Shown here: positions 51,154 to 59,826 of the stretch, piece after piece
How positions within the stretch are numbered: position 1 is the stretch's first letter
Layout: each line of letters opens with the position of its first letter
Source of the DNA: Nocardioides sp.
GTDB taxonomy: Bacteria; Actinomycetota; Actinomycetes; Propionibacteriales; Nocardioidaceae
Direction of reading: 5' to 3'
Assembly (NCBI RefSeq): GCF_030019515.1
Contig: NZ_JASEEQ010000017.1
Coordinates: 27,387-91,386, forward strand
Length of the DNA stretch: 64,000 nt
The notes under the pieces: model-generated
Seen by the model: the letters and a program-made list of their open reading frames with translations, nothing else
Databases searched by the model: none
Told to the model about the DNA's origin: nothing
Made by a program: the position numbers and the translations under genes

Positions 51154-51195
51154 GGGCGAGGGGTCGGGCCGCGAACGTGGCCGGGCCCCTCGCCC
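51154..51195 (+). terminator. Intra-operon stem-loop between pstS and pstC
   Basis: GGGCGAGGGG (51154-51163) pairs with CCCCTCGCCC (51186-51195), with inner GGCC pairing. Placed after pstS, it can act as a partial terminator or mRNA stabiliser. Confidence 0.6.
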
Positions 51196-51226
51196 CACGT
51201 GTTCCAGACGAGCAGGAGACCAAGAA

Positions 51227-52165
51227 GTGAGCGTGACGCAGCCACCGGTGGTGGACCGCGAGGAGTCGACCGGACGGTTCGGCGACCTCGTGTTCGCCGG
51301 CATCAGTCGCGGCTCGGCCATCCTGATCATGCTCGCGCTCGCGGGCGTGGCGGTGTTCCTGCTCCAGCAGGGGCTGCCGGCCCTGGGCCACCACGGCGAC
51401 TCGACGTACGGCAAGGACAGCATCTGGGGCTTCGTCTGGCCGCTGCTGTTCGGCACCCTGCTCGCCTCGGTGATCGCGATGCTGGTGGCCGCGCCGCTGG
51501 CCATCGGGGTGGCGCTGATCATCAGCCACTACGCGCCCCGCCCGATCGCGAAGGTCATGGGCTGGCTGATCGACCTGCTGGCCGCGATCCCCAGCGTGGT
51601 CTACGGCCTGTGGGGCATCCAGTTCCTCGCCCTGAACATGGTGCCGGTCTACCAGTGGCTCGAGGACCACGCCGGCTGGATCCCGTTCTTCGAGGGACCG
51701 GTGCCGAACTCGGGGCGCACGATGTTCACCGCCGGACTGGTGCTGGCGGTGATGGCGCTGCCGATCATCACCGCGATCTGCCGCGAGGTGTTCGCGCAGA
51801 CCCCGAAGATGCACCAGGAGGCCGCGCTCGCGCTCGGCGCGACCCGGTGGGAGATGATCCGGCTCGCGGTGTTCCCCTACGCCCGGTCCGGGATGGTGTC
51901 CGCGGTGCTGCTCGGCCTGGGCCGCGCCCTGGGCGAGACGATGGCGGTGGCCATGGTGCTGGCGCCGACCCTGCTCGTGTCGTTCAACCTGATCACCGCC
52001 GAGAAGGGCTCCTCGACGATCGCGGCCAACATCGCGCTGAACTTCGGCAACGCGTCCGGATCCAAGATCGAGACGCTGATCTTCTCCGGCCTGGTGCTGT
52101 TCGTCATCACGTTCGCCGTCAACTTCCTCGGCCGCGCGATCGCGGCCCGGGGCCGGAAGGGCTGA
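51227..52165 (+). CDS. pstC: Phosphate ABC transporter permease PstC
   Basis: A 312-residue inner-membrane permease with six helices. The cytoplasmic EAA loop is EAALALGATRWEMIRLAVFP (about 204-223), and the later GLGRALGETMAVAMVL is typical of PstC. GTG start. pstA follows 3 bases after its stop. Confidence 0.95.
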   Translation: MSVTQPPVVDREESTGRFGDLVFAGISRGSAILIMLALAGVAVFLLQQGLPALGHHGDSTYGKDSIWGFVWPLLFGTLLASVIAMLVAAPLAIGVALIISHYAPRPIAKVMGWLIDLLAAIPSVVYGLWGIQFLALNMVPVYQWLEDHAGWIPFFEGPVPNSGRTMFTAGLVLAVMALPIITAICREVFAQTPKMHQEAALALGATRWEMIRLAVFPYARSGMVSAVLLGLGRALGETMAVAMVLAPTLLVSFNLITAEKGSSTIAANIALNFGNASGSKIETLIFSGLVLFVITFAVNFLGRAIAARGRKG

Positions 52166-52168
52166 GCC

Positions 52169-53245
52169 ATGACCGACCTCCAGACCGCGCCGCCGGTGAG
52201 CCCGCGCCAGTCGATGTCGCTGACCGGCGCCACCCTGCCGCGCCTCGCACCCGTGCTCGCGGCCGTGATCGCCGCCGGCGTCGGCGCCCTCGCCGCCGTG
52301 ATCGGCGGCGTCGGCTGGGTCGCCGCGGCCTTCGTGGCCTGGCTGGTCCTGGTCGTCGGCCTGCCGCTGTGGTCGAGCGCCGTCGAGGGTGGCCGCAAGG
52401 CCCGCGACCGGGTCGCGACGCTGCTGGTCTGGTCGGCCTTCGGGCTGGCGATGATCCCGCTGGTCTCCCTGGTGTGGACCGTGCTCAGCAAGGGCATCGG
52501 CATCCTGTCCGGCCAGTTCCTGACCTACTCGATGCGCGGCGTCCTCGGCGAGGGCGGCGGCATCTACCACGCGATCATGGGCACCCTGGTGATCACCGCC
52601 CTCGCGACCGTGATCTCGGTGCCGATCGGGGTGCTCACCGCCGTGTACCTCGTCGAGTACGGCAAGTCCTCGACCCTGGCGCGGGTGATCACCTTCCTGG
52701 TCGACGTGATGACCGGCATCCCCTCGATCGTGGCCGGCCTGTTCGCGTACGCGCTGTTCGCGCTCTTCTTCGGGCCCGGCGTCCGGATGGGCCTCGGCGG
52801 CGCCGTGGCGCTCTCGGTGCTGATGGTGCCGATCGTGGTGCGGGCCACCGAGGAGATGCTCAAGCTGGTGCCCGATGAGCTGCGGGAGGCGGCGTACGCC
52901 CTCGGTGTCCCGAAGTGGCGCACGATCACCAAGGTGGTGCTGCCCACGGCGGTCTCCGGCATCGTCACCGGCGTGACGCTCGCGGTGGCGCGGGTGGCCG
53001 GCGAGACGGCGCCGCTGCTGATCATCGCGGGCCTGACGACGAGCACGAACCTCGACCCGTTCAGCGACCGGATGGCGACGCTGCCGGTGTTCATCTTCTA
53101 CTCGATCACCGAGCCCGGCCTGTACGTCGACGAGATGACCGACTACGCATGGGGCGCCGCCCTGGTGCTGGTCGCGATCGTCATGCTCCTGAACGTCGTC
53201 GCCCGCGTCGTCGGCGGCCTCTTCGCCCCCAAGACCGGCCGCTGA
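52169..53245 (+). CDS. pstA: Phosphate ABC transporter permease PstA
   Basis: A 358-residue permease, partner of PstC. The EAA loop EAAYALGVPKWRTITKVVLP (about 238-257) and AVARVAGETAPLLIIAGLT are present. About 70 N-terminal residues with two extra hydrophobic stretches precede the conserved six-helix core, a longer N-terminus than in E. coli. Confidence 0.94.
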   Translation: MTDLQTAPPVSPRQSMSLTGATLPRLAPVLAAVIAAGVGALAAVIGGVGWVAAAFVAWLVLVVGLPLWSSAVEGGRKARDRVATLLVWSAFGLAMIPLVSLVWTVLSKGIGILSGQFLTYSMRGVLGEGGGIYHAIMGTLVITALATVISVPIGVLTAVYLVEYGKSSTLARVITFLVDVMTGIPSIVAGLFAYALFALFFGPGVRMGLGGAVALSVLMVPIVVRATEEMLKLVPDELREAAYALGVPKWRTITKVVLPTAVSGIVTGVTLAVARVAGETAPLLIIAGLTTSTNLDPFSDRMATLPVFIFYSITEPGLYVDEMTDYAWGAALVLVAIVMLLNVVARVVGGLFAPKTGR

Positions 53246-53307
53246 CGGCCGCCGACGATCCTGCCGACGACCTGCCGACGCAGCACGAGAGAACGAGGAC
53301 CCACCCC

Positions 53308-54087
53308 ATGGCCAAGAGCATCGATGTCTCCGACCTGGACATCTACTACGGCGACTTCCTCGCGGTCGAGGGCGTCACGATGACGATCAAGGCGCGCTCG
53401 GTGACCGCGTTCATCGGGCCGTCCGGCTGCGGCAAGTCGACGTTCCTGCGCTCGCTGAACCGGATGCACGAGGCGATCCCCGGCGCCCGCGTCGAGGGCA
53501 AGGTGATGGTCGACGGGCAGTCGCTCTACGAGCCGTCGATCGACCCGGTCGCCGTACGCCGGCAGATCGGCATGGTCTTCCAGCGGCCCAACCCGTTCCC
53601 CACCATGTCGATCTACGAGAACGTGCTGGCCGGCAAGCGGCTGAACGCCAAGCGGATGTCGCGGTCGGATGCCGACGACCTGGTCGAGCGCTCGCTGCGG
53701 GGCGCGAACCTGTGGACCGAGGTCAAGGACCGGCTCAGCCGGCCCGGCATGTCGCTGTCCGGTGGCCAGCAGCAGCGGCTGTGCATCGCCCGCGCGATCG
53801 CCGTCGAGCCGCAGGTGCTGCTGATGGACGAGCCCTGCTCGGCACTCGACCCGATCTCCACCGCGGCCATCGAGGACCTGATCCACGAGCTGAAGGCCGA
53901 CTACACGATCGTGATCGTCACCCACAACATGCAGCAGGCCGCCCGGGTCTCCGACGACACCGGCTTCTTCAACCTCAAGGCCGCCGGCGAGCCCGGCCAC
54001 CTGGTGGAGTTCAACCCCACCACCAAGATGTTCACCAACCCCGACGACGAGTCGACCGAGGCCTACATCTCGGGCCGCTTCGGCTGA
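53308..54087 (+). CDS. pstB: Phosphate ABC transporter ATPase PstB
   Basis: A 259-residue ATPase that powers the Pst importer. Walker A is GPSGCGKST (near 38-46), the signature is LSGGQQQR (near 150), Walker B is VLLMDEPCSALDP (near 171), and the switch His is in VTHNMQQAAR. Length and start (ATG at 53308) are normal. No phoU directly follows; an ars operon does. Confidence 0.96.
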   Translation: MAKSIDVSDLDIYYGDFLAVEGVTMTIKARSVTAFIGPSGCGKSTFLRSLNRMHEAIPGARVEGKVMVDGQSLYEPSIDPVAVRRQIGMVFQRPNPFPTMSIYENVLAGKRLNAKRMSRSDADDLVERSLRGANLWTEVKDRLSRPGMSLSGGQQQRLCIARAIAVEPQVLLMDEPCSALDPISTAAIEDLIHELKADYTIVIVTHNMQQAARVSDDTGFFNLKAAGEPGHLVEFNPTTKMFTNPDDESTEAYISGRFG

Positions 54088-54110
54088 TCCTGTGCTCTGC
54101 CGGGGCGCCG

Positions 54111-54167
54111 CGCACCTGACGTACGTGTCGTCGGCCGGGCCGATCGAGGACAGATGCGTCAGGTGCG
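54111..54167 (+). terminator. Inverted repeat after pstB
   Basis: CGCACCTGACG (54111-54121) pairs with CGTCAGGTGCG (54157-54167), with an inner TCGGCCGGGCCGA hairpin. It separates pstB from the ars operon. Confidence 0.65.
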
Positions 54168-54194
54168 CCGACCGACCCCGGGGTGGCGCCGAGG

Positions 54195-54212
54195 TATCGA
54201 CAACTGTCAATA
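54195..54212. promoter_or_regulatory. ArsR-type operator / promoter of the ars operon
   Basis: TATCGACAACTGTCAATA is an imperfect palindrome (seven of nine pairs, core GACA-AC-TGTC) in the only A/T-rich stretch before acr3. It overlaps the likely -10. It looks like an ArsR/SmtB-type operator, but no arsR gene is in the window. Confidence 0.5.
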
Positions 54213-54233
54213 TGAATGGGTGATGATGGACCG

Positions 54234-55331
54234 ATGACTATGACTCCTCCAGCGGCCGCCGAGACGCCGGTCGTCTCGCGGCTCTCGACCCTGGACCGCT
54301 ACCTCCCCGTCTGGATCGGCGCCGCCATGGTCGCCGGCCTGCTCCTGGGCCGGGCCGTGTCCGGGCTCGACGACGCGCTGTCGCGGGTCGAGGTCGGCTC
54401 GGTGTCGCTGCCGATCGCGATCGGGCTGCTCGTGATGATGTACCCGGTGCTCGCCAAGGTGCGGTACGACGAGCTCGGCCACGTGACGGCCGACCGTCGG
54501 CTGCTGGTCTCCTCGATCGTCCTCAACTGGGTGCTCGGCCCGGCGCTGATGTTCGCCCTCGCCTGGCTGCTGCTGCCGGACCTCCCGGAGTACCGCACCG
54601 GCCTGATCATCGTCGGCCTCGCGCGCTGCATCGCGATGGTGCTGATCTGGAACGACCTGGCCTGCGGCGACCGCGAGGCCGCGGCGATCCTGGTCGCGCT
54701 GAACGCGGTCTTCCAGATCGTGGCGTTCGCCGCCCTCGGCTGGTTCTACCTCGAGGTGCTGCCCGGCTGGCTGGGCCTGGACACCTCCGCGCTGGACGTG
54801 TCGGTCTGGGAGATCGCCCGCAGCGTGCTGATCTTCCTCGGCCTCCCGCTCCTCGGCGGCTACCTCACCCGCAGGCTGGGGGAGCGGGCCCGGGGGCGGG
54901 AGTGGTACGAGACCCGGTTCCTCCCGCGGATCGGCCCGACCGCGCTCTACGGGCTGCTGTTCACGATCGTGATCCTGTTCGCCCTCCAGGGCGACACGAT
55001 CACCAGCGAGCCGCTCGACGTCGCGCGGATCGCCGTGCCGCTGCTCGTCTACTTCGCCCTGATGTGGACCGGCTCGTTCCTGCTCGGCGTCCGCCTGCGC
55101 CTGCCCTACGAGCGCGCCACCACGCTGGCGTTCACCGCGGCGGGCAACAACTTCGAGCTCGCCATCGCGGTCGCGATCGGCGTCTTCGGCGTCACCAGCG
55201 GCCAGGCGCTCGCCGGCGTCGTCGGCCCGCTGATCGAGGTCCCGGCGCTGGTCGGGCTCGTGTACGTCGCGCTCTGGGCGCGCCGCCGCTACTACCCGAC
55301 GACCGCGCCCGCCGCCGAGGAGATCCGATGA
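54234..55331 (+). CDS. acr3: Arsenite efflux transporter Acr3
   Basis: A 365-residue membrane carrier with about ten helices. The family signature ARCIAMVLIWNDLACGD (about 122-138) holds the conserved Cys that binds arsenite, and TAAGNNFELAIAVAIGVFG (about 299-317) is the second signature. It exports arsenite formed by ArsC, whose gene overlaps the end. The start is chosen among ATGs at 54216, 54234 and 54240; 54234 leaves room for the promoter. It sits inside a phosphate-transport block. Confidence 0.92.
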   Translation: MTMTPPAAAETPVVSRLSTLDRYLPVWIGAAMVAGLLLGRAVSGLDDALSRVEVGSVSLPIAIGLLVMMYPVLAKVRYDELGHVTADRRLLVSSIVLNWVLGPALMFALAWLLLPDLPEYRTGLIIVGLARCIAMVLIWNDLACGDREAAAILVALNAVFQIVAFAALGWFYLEVLPGWLGLDTSALDVSVWEIARSVLIFLGLPLLGGYLTRRLGERARGREWYETRFLPRIGPTALYGLLFTIVILFALQGDTITSEPLDVARIAVPLLVYFALMWTGSFLLGVRLRLPYERATTLAFTAAGNNFELAIAVAIGVFGVTSGQALAGVVGPLIEVPALVGLVYVALWARRRYYPTTAPAAEEIR

Positions 55332-55762
55332 CCGACCCGTCCACCGATCCGTCCGAGACCGAGGCGCCCGAGGCGCCCGAGGTGCTGTTCGTCTGCGTCC
55401 ACAACGCCGGCCGCTCGCAGATGGCGGCCGCGCTGCTCGCCCACCACGCGCAGGGCCGGGTCCGGGTCCGCTCGGCCGGCTCGGCCCCCGCCGACCAGGT
55501 CAACCCGGCCGTCGTGGAGGTGATGGCCGAGCTCGGCATCGACGTCTCCCAGGAGATCCCGACCAAGCTGCTCACCGAGGACGTCGCCGCCTCCGATGTC
55601 GTGATCACCATGGGCTGCGGCGACGCCTGCCCGATCTTCCCCGGCAAGCGGTACGAGGACTGGGAGCTCACCGACCCGGCCGGCAAGTCGCCCGACGAGG
55701 TACGCCGGATTCGCGACGACATCGACCACCGGGTCCGCGCACTGCTCGCCGACCTCGCCTGA
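55328..55762 (+). CDS. arsC: Arsenate reductase ArsC (LMW phosphatase type)
   Basis: A 144-residue arsenate reductase. The P-loop Cys23-VHNAG-Arg29-S is the phosphatase-like CX5R active site, followed by TMGCGDACPIFPGKRYEDWE (Cys97, Cys101) and the acid Asp116 in LTDPAG. In this family the extra cysteines pass the disulfide to thioredoxin or mycothiol; for an actinobacterium either is possible. It overlaps acr3 by four bases (ATGA). Confidence 0.93.
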   Translation: MTDPSTDPSETEAPEAPEVLFVCVHNAGRSQMAAALLAHHAQGRVRVRSAGSAPADQVNPAVVEVMAELGIDVSQEIPTKLLTEDVAASDVVITMGCGDACPIFPGKRYEDWELTDPAGKSPDEVRRIRDDIDHRVRALLADLA

Positions 55763-55789
55763 CGGCCGGCCCTGGGGCCGGTCCGGGTG

Positions 55790-55841
55790 GGCGGTGGTCC
55801 AGCAACCGGTCTGGTGTCGGTGAGGGTTGCCTGCACACCGC
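55790..55841. repeat. 52-nt palindromic intergenic repeat, unit g
   Basis: Begins GGCGGTGGTCCAGCAACCG and ends GGTTGCCTGCACACCGC. It lies between the convergent arsC and pit genes. Confidence 0.75.
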
Positions 55842-55855
55842 AGGCCCGGGGCGGG

Positions 55856-56854
55856 CTACTGGCCGATGACCAGGTGCAGTACCCAGTAGCAGGCGGCGGC
55901 GACGAGGCCGGCCATGGGGAAGGTGAGCACCCAGGCGGCGATGATCGAGCGGGCCACGCCCCAGCGGACGGCCGAGAAGCGCTTGGTGGCACCGGCGCCC
56001 ATGATCGCGGAGGTGATGGTGTGGGTGGTCGAGATCGGGGCCTGGAACGCGAAGGCCGTGGTGTACAGCACGCCGGCGGCGACCGTCTCGGCGGCGAAGC
56101 CGCGGGCCGGGTCGAGGTGGATGATCCGGCGCCCGAGGGTGCGCATGATCCGCCAGCCGCCGGACCAGGTGCCGAGCGAGATCGCGCCGGCGGCCGAGAA
56201 GATCACCCACAGCGGCAGGCTGTCGCCCTCGGAGACGTAGCCGCCGGTGAGCAGCGCCAGGAAGATCACGCCCATCGTCTTCTGGGCGTCCTGGAGGCCG
56301 TGGCCGAGCGCCATCGCGGCGGCTGACACGGTCTGTGCGAGCCGGAACCCGCGGAAGACCCGGTGCGGGTTGCGCCGCCGGAAGATCCACATGATCGCGA
56401 GCATGAGGAGGAACGCCGCCAGGAAGCCGAACACCGGCGACCCCACCATCGGGATCACGACCTTGTCGATGATCACCTTCCACTCGACCGTCGACCCCGA
56501 GGCGAGCGCGGCGCCGACCAGACCACCGATGAGGGCGTGGGAGGACGACGAGGGCAGGCCGAAGTACCACGTGATGAGGTTCCAGGCGATCGCCCCGAGC
56601 AGGCCGCCCATCACGATCACCAACCCGTGGGAGTTGTCGGGGATCGTGATCACACCGCTGACGGTGTGCGCGACCTCCTGGCCGAGGAAGGCGCCGAGGA
56701 AGTTCATGATCGCCGCCATGCCGAGGGCGATCCGCGGCGTGAGCGCTCGTGTCGAGACCGACGTGGCGATGGCGTTGGCGGCATCGTGGAAGCCGTTGGT
56801 GTAGTCGAAGCTCAGGGCGACGACGACGACCGCGATGACGATCGCGAGGTCCAT
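55856..56854 (-). CDS. pit: Low-affinity inorganic phosphate transporter Pit
   Basis: A 332-residue PiT-family carrier that couples phosphate (and metal-phosphate) uptake to the proton gradient. The two inverted family signatures are visible as FDYTNGFHDAANAIATSVSTR near the start (given here as FDYTNGFHDAANAIA) and FQAPISTTHTITSAIMGAG near the C-terminus. It is 5 bases after the DUF47 gene, its usual partner. Low-affinity Pit carriers also admit arsenate, which fits the neighbouring ars genes. Confidence 0.94.
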   Translation of the reverse strand: MDLAIVIAVVVVALSFDYTNGFHDAANAIATSVSTRALTPRIALGMAAIMNFLGAFLGQEVAHTVSGVITIPDNSHGLVIVMGGLLGAIAWNLITWYFGLPSSSSHALIGGLVGAALASGSTVEWKVIIDKVVIPMVGSPVFGFLAAFLLMLAIMWIFRRRNPHRVFRGFRLAQTVSAAAMALGHGLQDAQKTMGVIFLALLTGGYVSEGDSLPLWVIFSAAGAISLGTWSGGWRIMRTLGRRIIHLDPARGFAAETVAAGVLYTTAFAFQAPISTTHTITSAIMGAGATKRFSAVRWGVARSIIAAWVLTFPMAGLVAAACYWVLHLVIGQ

Positions 56855-56859
56855 GGAGG

Positions 56860-57477
56860 TCAGGACTCCTTGACGGCGATCTGCTCCACGATGTTGGCGA
56901 CCTTCTCGAACGCGTCGATCGCCTCCTCGAGAGACTCGACGATGTCCTTGAGCTTGAGCACCTCGATGGTCTTGAACTCACCGCTGAACAGCTTCGCGAG
57001 GGTACGGCGGTGGTTGCGGTCGCCGGTGTTCTCCAGGCGGTTGACCTCGATCCAGTACTCCTCGAGCGACTGCATCGACTGCAGGTTCGGCATCGCCGCC
57101 GCGGTCAGCTCGGCGCAGCGCTGGAGCACCTCGACCTGGGTCGAGAGCTCCGGCGGCAGCACCTTGACCTCGTAGAGCAGGATCAGGTCGACGACCTCGT
57201 CCATCATGTCCATGACGTCGTCGAGGCCCGACCCGAGCGCGTAGATGTCCTCGCGGTCGAACGGCGTCACGAAGGTCGAGTTCACCTTGCGGATCAGCGC
57301 GTGGGTGGTCTCGTCGGCGTTGTGCTCGGCCTCGCGCATGCGCCGGGCCACGTCCTCGTGGTCGGCCGCCTCACTGAGCATCTCGGCAAGCAGCTCGGCC
57401 CCGGTGACGAGGTGGTGTGCGGACTCGGTGAACAGGTCGTAGAACGACGTGTCGACGGGTCGGAATCTCAAACCCAC
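56860..57477 (-). CDS. DUF47 PhoU-like protein, Pit accessory
   Basis: A 205-residue helical protein of the DUF47/PhoU-like family (FYDLFTESAHHLVTGAELL at about 13-31; EAEHNADETTHALIRKVN; DREDIYALGSGLDDVMDMM). Acidic E/D-x-x-x-D motifs can bind metal. DUF47 genes almost always pair with pit and modulate it. The GTG start at 57477 follows AGGAG. ppk1 lies upstream on the same strand, with a 143-base gap that may hold a promoter (TAGTCT near 57517 on the minus strand). Confidence 0.92.
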   Translation of the reverse strand: MGLRFRPVDTSFYDLFTESAHHLVTGAELLAEMLSEAADHEDVARRMREAEHNADETTHALIRKVNSTFVTPFDREDIYALGSGLDDVMDMMDEVVDLILLYEVKVLPPELSTQVEVLQRCAELTAAAMPNLQSMQSLEEYWIEVNRLENTGDRNHRRTLAKLFSGEFKTIEVLKLKDIVESLEEAIDAFEKVANIVEQIAVKES

Positions 57478-57620
57478 GGATAACTCCTGCTGAGGAGGAA
57501 GAGAACGCTCAACAGACTAGGGGGTGGACGGGCGAATCGCGCAAGCGAGGGTCGCGCGACGACGATCACCTCGACCGGGCCCGTGATTACGCGGGAGTCG
57601 GGAGGAACCCGGGCCCCGGC

Positions 57621-59783
57621 TCACGATGACGTACGACGGCGCCGCTGCGACTCGATCAGTGCCTCCTGGAGGTGCGTGCTGCCCTCGTTGCGGCGCCACT
57701 CACCGGTGCTGTCCAGCTCCCACGCGGTGGTGTCGGGGTCGAAGGCGAGGTCCAGCAGCCGGCCGACCTGGCCGATGCTGTCCTCGTCGGGGAGCCGCAC
57801 CAGCACCTCGACGCGGCGGTCCAGGTTGCGGTGCATCAGGTCGGCCGAGCCGATCCACGCGTTGGGCTCCCCGGCGTTCTCGAACCAGAAGATCCGGCTG
57901 TGCTCGAGGAACCGGCCCAGGATCGAGCGCACCGCCACCGTCTCCGACAGCCCGGGCACCCCCGGGCGCAGGGAGCAGATGCCGCGCACCAGCAGCTCCA
58001 CCGGCACCCCGGCCTGCGAGGCGAGGTAGAGCGCGTCGATGATCGCCTCGTCGACCACGGAGTTGGCCTTCAGCCGGATCCGGGCCGGCCGGCCCGCCTG
58101 GTGGTGGGCGACCTCGCGGTGGATCTGGTCGACCAGGCCGGTGCGGATCGAGTCGGGGGCGACCAGCAGCTCGTCGTACGTCGCGTTCCGCGACCACCCG
58201 GACAGGTTGTTGAACAGGTGGGCGACGTCCTCGCCGATCCGCTCGTCGGTCGTGAGCAGGCCGAGGTCCTCGTAGTGCCGGGAGGTCTTCGGGTTGTAGT
58301 TGCCGGTGCCGATGTGGGTGTAGCGGCGGATCCCGTCGGGCTCGTCGCGAACCACCATCGAGAGCTTGCAGTGGGTCTTCAGCCCGACCAGGCCGTAGAC
58401 CACGTGGCAGCCGGCCTGCTCGAGCTTGCGGGCCCAGCGGATGTTGGCCTCCTCGTCGAAACGGGCCTTGATCTCCACGATCACCAGCACCTGCTTGCCG
58501 GCCTCGGCGGCGTCGACGAGGGCGTCGATGATCGGGGAGTCGCCGGACGTGCGGTAGAGCGTCTGCTTGATCGCGAGCACGTGCGGGTCGGCGGCGGCCT
58601 GCTCGAGGAAGCGCTGCACCGAGGTCGCGAACGAGTCGTAGGGGTGGTGCAGCAGCACGTCGTGGCGCCGGGTGGCCTTGAAGACGTCGACCGGCGCCGC
58701 CGACTCGACCTCGGCCAGCCGGACGTGGGTCGCGGGCAGGAACGCGGGGTACTTCAGCTCCTGGCGCGGCAGGTCGGCGATGTCGTGCAGGCCGCGCAGG
58801 TCCAGCGGGCCGCGCAGCCGGAACACCTCCTGCTCGGAGATGGCGAGCTCGGACATCAGCAGGTCGAGCACCTGCGGGGCGATCGACTCCTCGACCTCCA
58901 GGCGCACCGGGGGACCGAACCGCCGCCGGAGCAGCTCCTTCTCCAGTGCGGCCAGGATGTTCTCGGCGTCGTCCTCCTCGACCTCCAGGTCCTCGTTGCG
59001 GGTCACCCGGAAGGTGTGGACCTCGAGCACCTCCATGCCGGGGAACAGCCGCTTGAGGTGCTCGCGGATCACGTCCTCGAGGGGCACGAACCGCTGGTTG
59101 CCGACCGGCACGAAGCGGGCGAAGATCGGCGGCACCTTGACCCGGGCGAAGTGCTCCTTGCCGGTGCGCGGGTTGCGGATCAGCACCGCCAGGTTCAGCG
59201 AGAGCCCGGAGATGTACGGGAACGGGTGGGCGGGGTCGACGGCGAGCGGGGTGAGCACCGGGAACACCCGGTCGCGGAACAGCCGCTTGCAGGTCTTCTG
59301 CTCGTCGCGGTCCAGGTCGTCCCAGCGGACCAGCTCGATGCCGGCCGCGGCCAGCGCGGGCACCACGTCGTCGCGGAACACCCGGCCCTGCCGCTCGAGC
59401 AGCTCGCGGGTGGTGCTGAGGATCAGGTCCAGCACCTCGGTCGGCATCAGCCCGGACGCGGCCGGCACGGCGACCCCGGCCGCGATCCGGCGCTTGAGGC
59501 CCGCCACCCGGACCATGAAGAACTCGTCGAGGTTGCTGGTGAAGATCGCCAGGAACCGGGTCCGCTCGAGCAGCGGCAGTCGGGGGTCCTCGGCCAGCTC
59601 GAGCACCCGCTGGTTGAACCGGAGCCAGGAGAGCTCCCGGTCGAGGAAGCGGTCGTCGTACTTCTCGACCGCGGCGATCTCGTCGTGGTCGGGCTGGTAC
59701 GGCGGCTCCACGTCGAACGGCTCCTCGGGGACCTCCTCGCCGCGGCTGGAGACGGCGTCCGAGGGCAGGCTCTCCAGGCTCAT
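57621..59783 (-). CDS. ppk1: Polyphosphate kinase Ppk1
   Basis: A 720-residue enzyme making inorganic polyphosphate from ATP. The N-terminal region begins with RFLDRELSWLRFNQRVLELA, and SNLDEFFMVRV follows. The two phospholipase-D-like catalytic domains include HHPYDSF (His379-380) and THIGTGNYNPKTSR, whose His490 corresponds to the autophosphorylated His435 of E. coli. The ATG at 59783 lies 43 bases from the divergent hydrolase start. With pit, DUF47 and mutT1 nearby, the locus handles phosphate storage. Confidence 0.95.
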   Translation of the reverse strand: MSLESLPSDAVSSRGEEVPEEPFDVEPPYQPDHDEIAAVEKYDDRFLDRELSWLRFNQRVLELAEDPRLPLLERTRFLAIFTSNLDEFFMVRVAGLKRRIAAGVAVPAASGLMPTEVLDLILSTTRELLERQGRVFRDDVVPALAAAGIELVRWDDLDRDEQKTCKRLFRDRVFPVLTPLAVDPAHPFPYISGLSLNLAVLIRNPRTGKEHFARVKVPPIFARFVPVGNQRFVPLEDVIREHLKRLFPGMEVLEVHTFRVTRNEDLEVEEDDAENILAALEKELLRRRFGPPVRLEVEESIAPQVLDLLMSELAISEQEVFRLRGPLDLRGLHDIADLPRQELKYPAFLPATHVRLAEVESAAPVDVFKATRRHDVLLHHPYDSFATSVQRFLEQAAADPHVLAIKQTLYRTSGDSPIIDALVDAAEAGKQVLVIVEIKARFDEEANIRWARKLEQAGCHVVYGLVGLKTHCKLSMVVRDEPDGIRRYTHIGTGNYNPKTSRHYEDLGLLTTDERIGEDVAHLFNNLSGWSRNATYDELLVAPDSIRTGLVDQIHREVAHHQAGRPARIRLKANSVVDEAIIDALYLASQAGVPVELLVRGICSLRPGVPGLSETVAVRSILGRFLEHSRIFWFENAGEPNAWIGSADLMHRNLDRRVEVLVRLPDEDSIGQVGRLLDLAFDPDTTAWELDSTGEWRRNEGSTHLQEALIESQRRRRTSS

Positions 59784-59826
59784 GCCGGCCAGTCTGGCAC
59801 CACCGCGGGAACGGTAGGTTGCGTTC

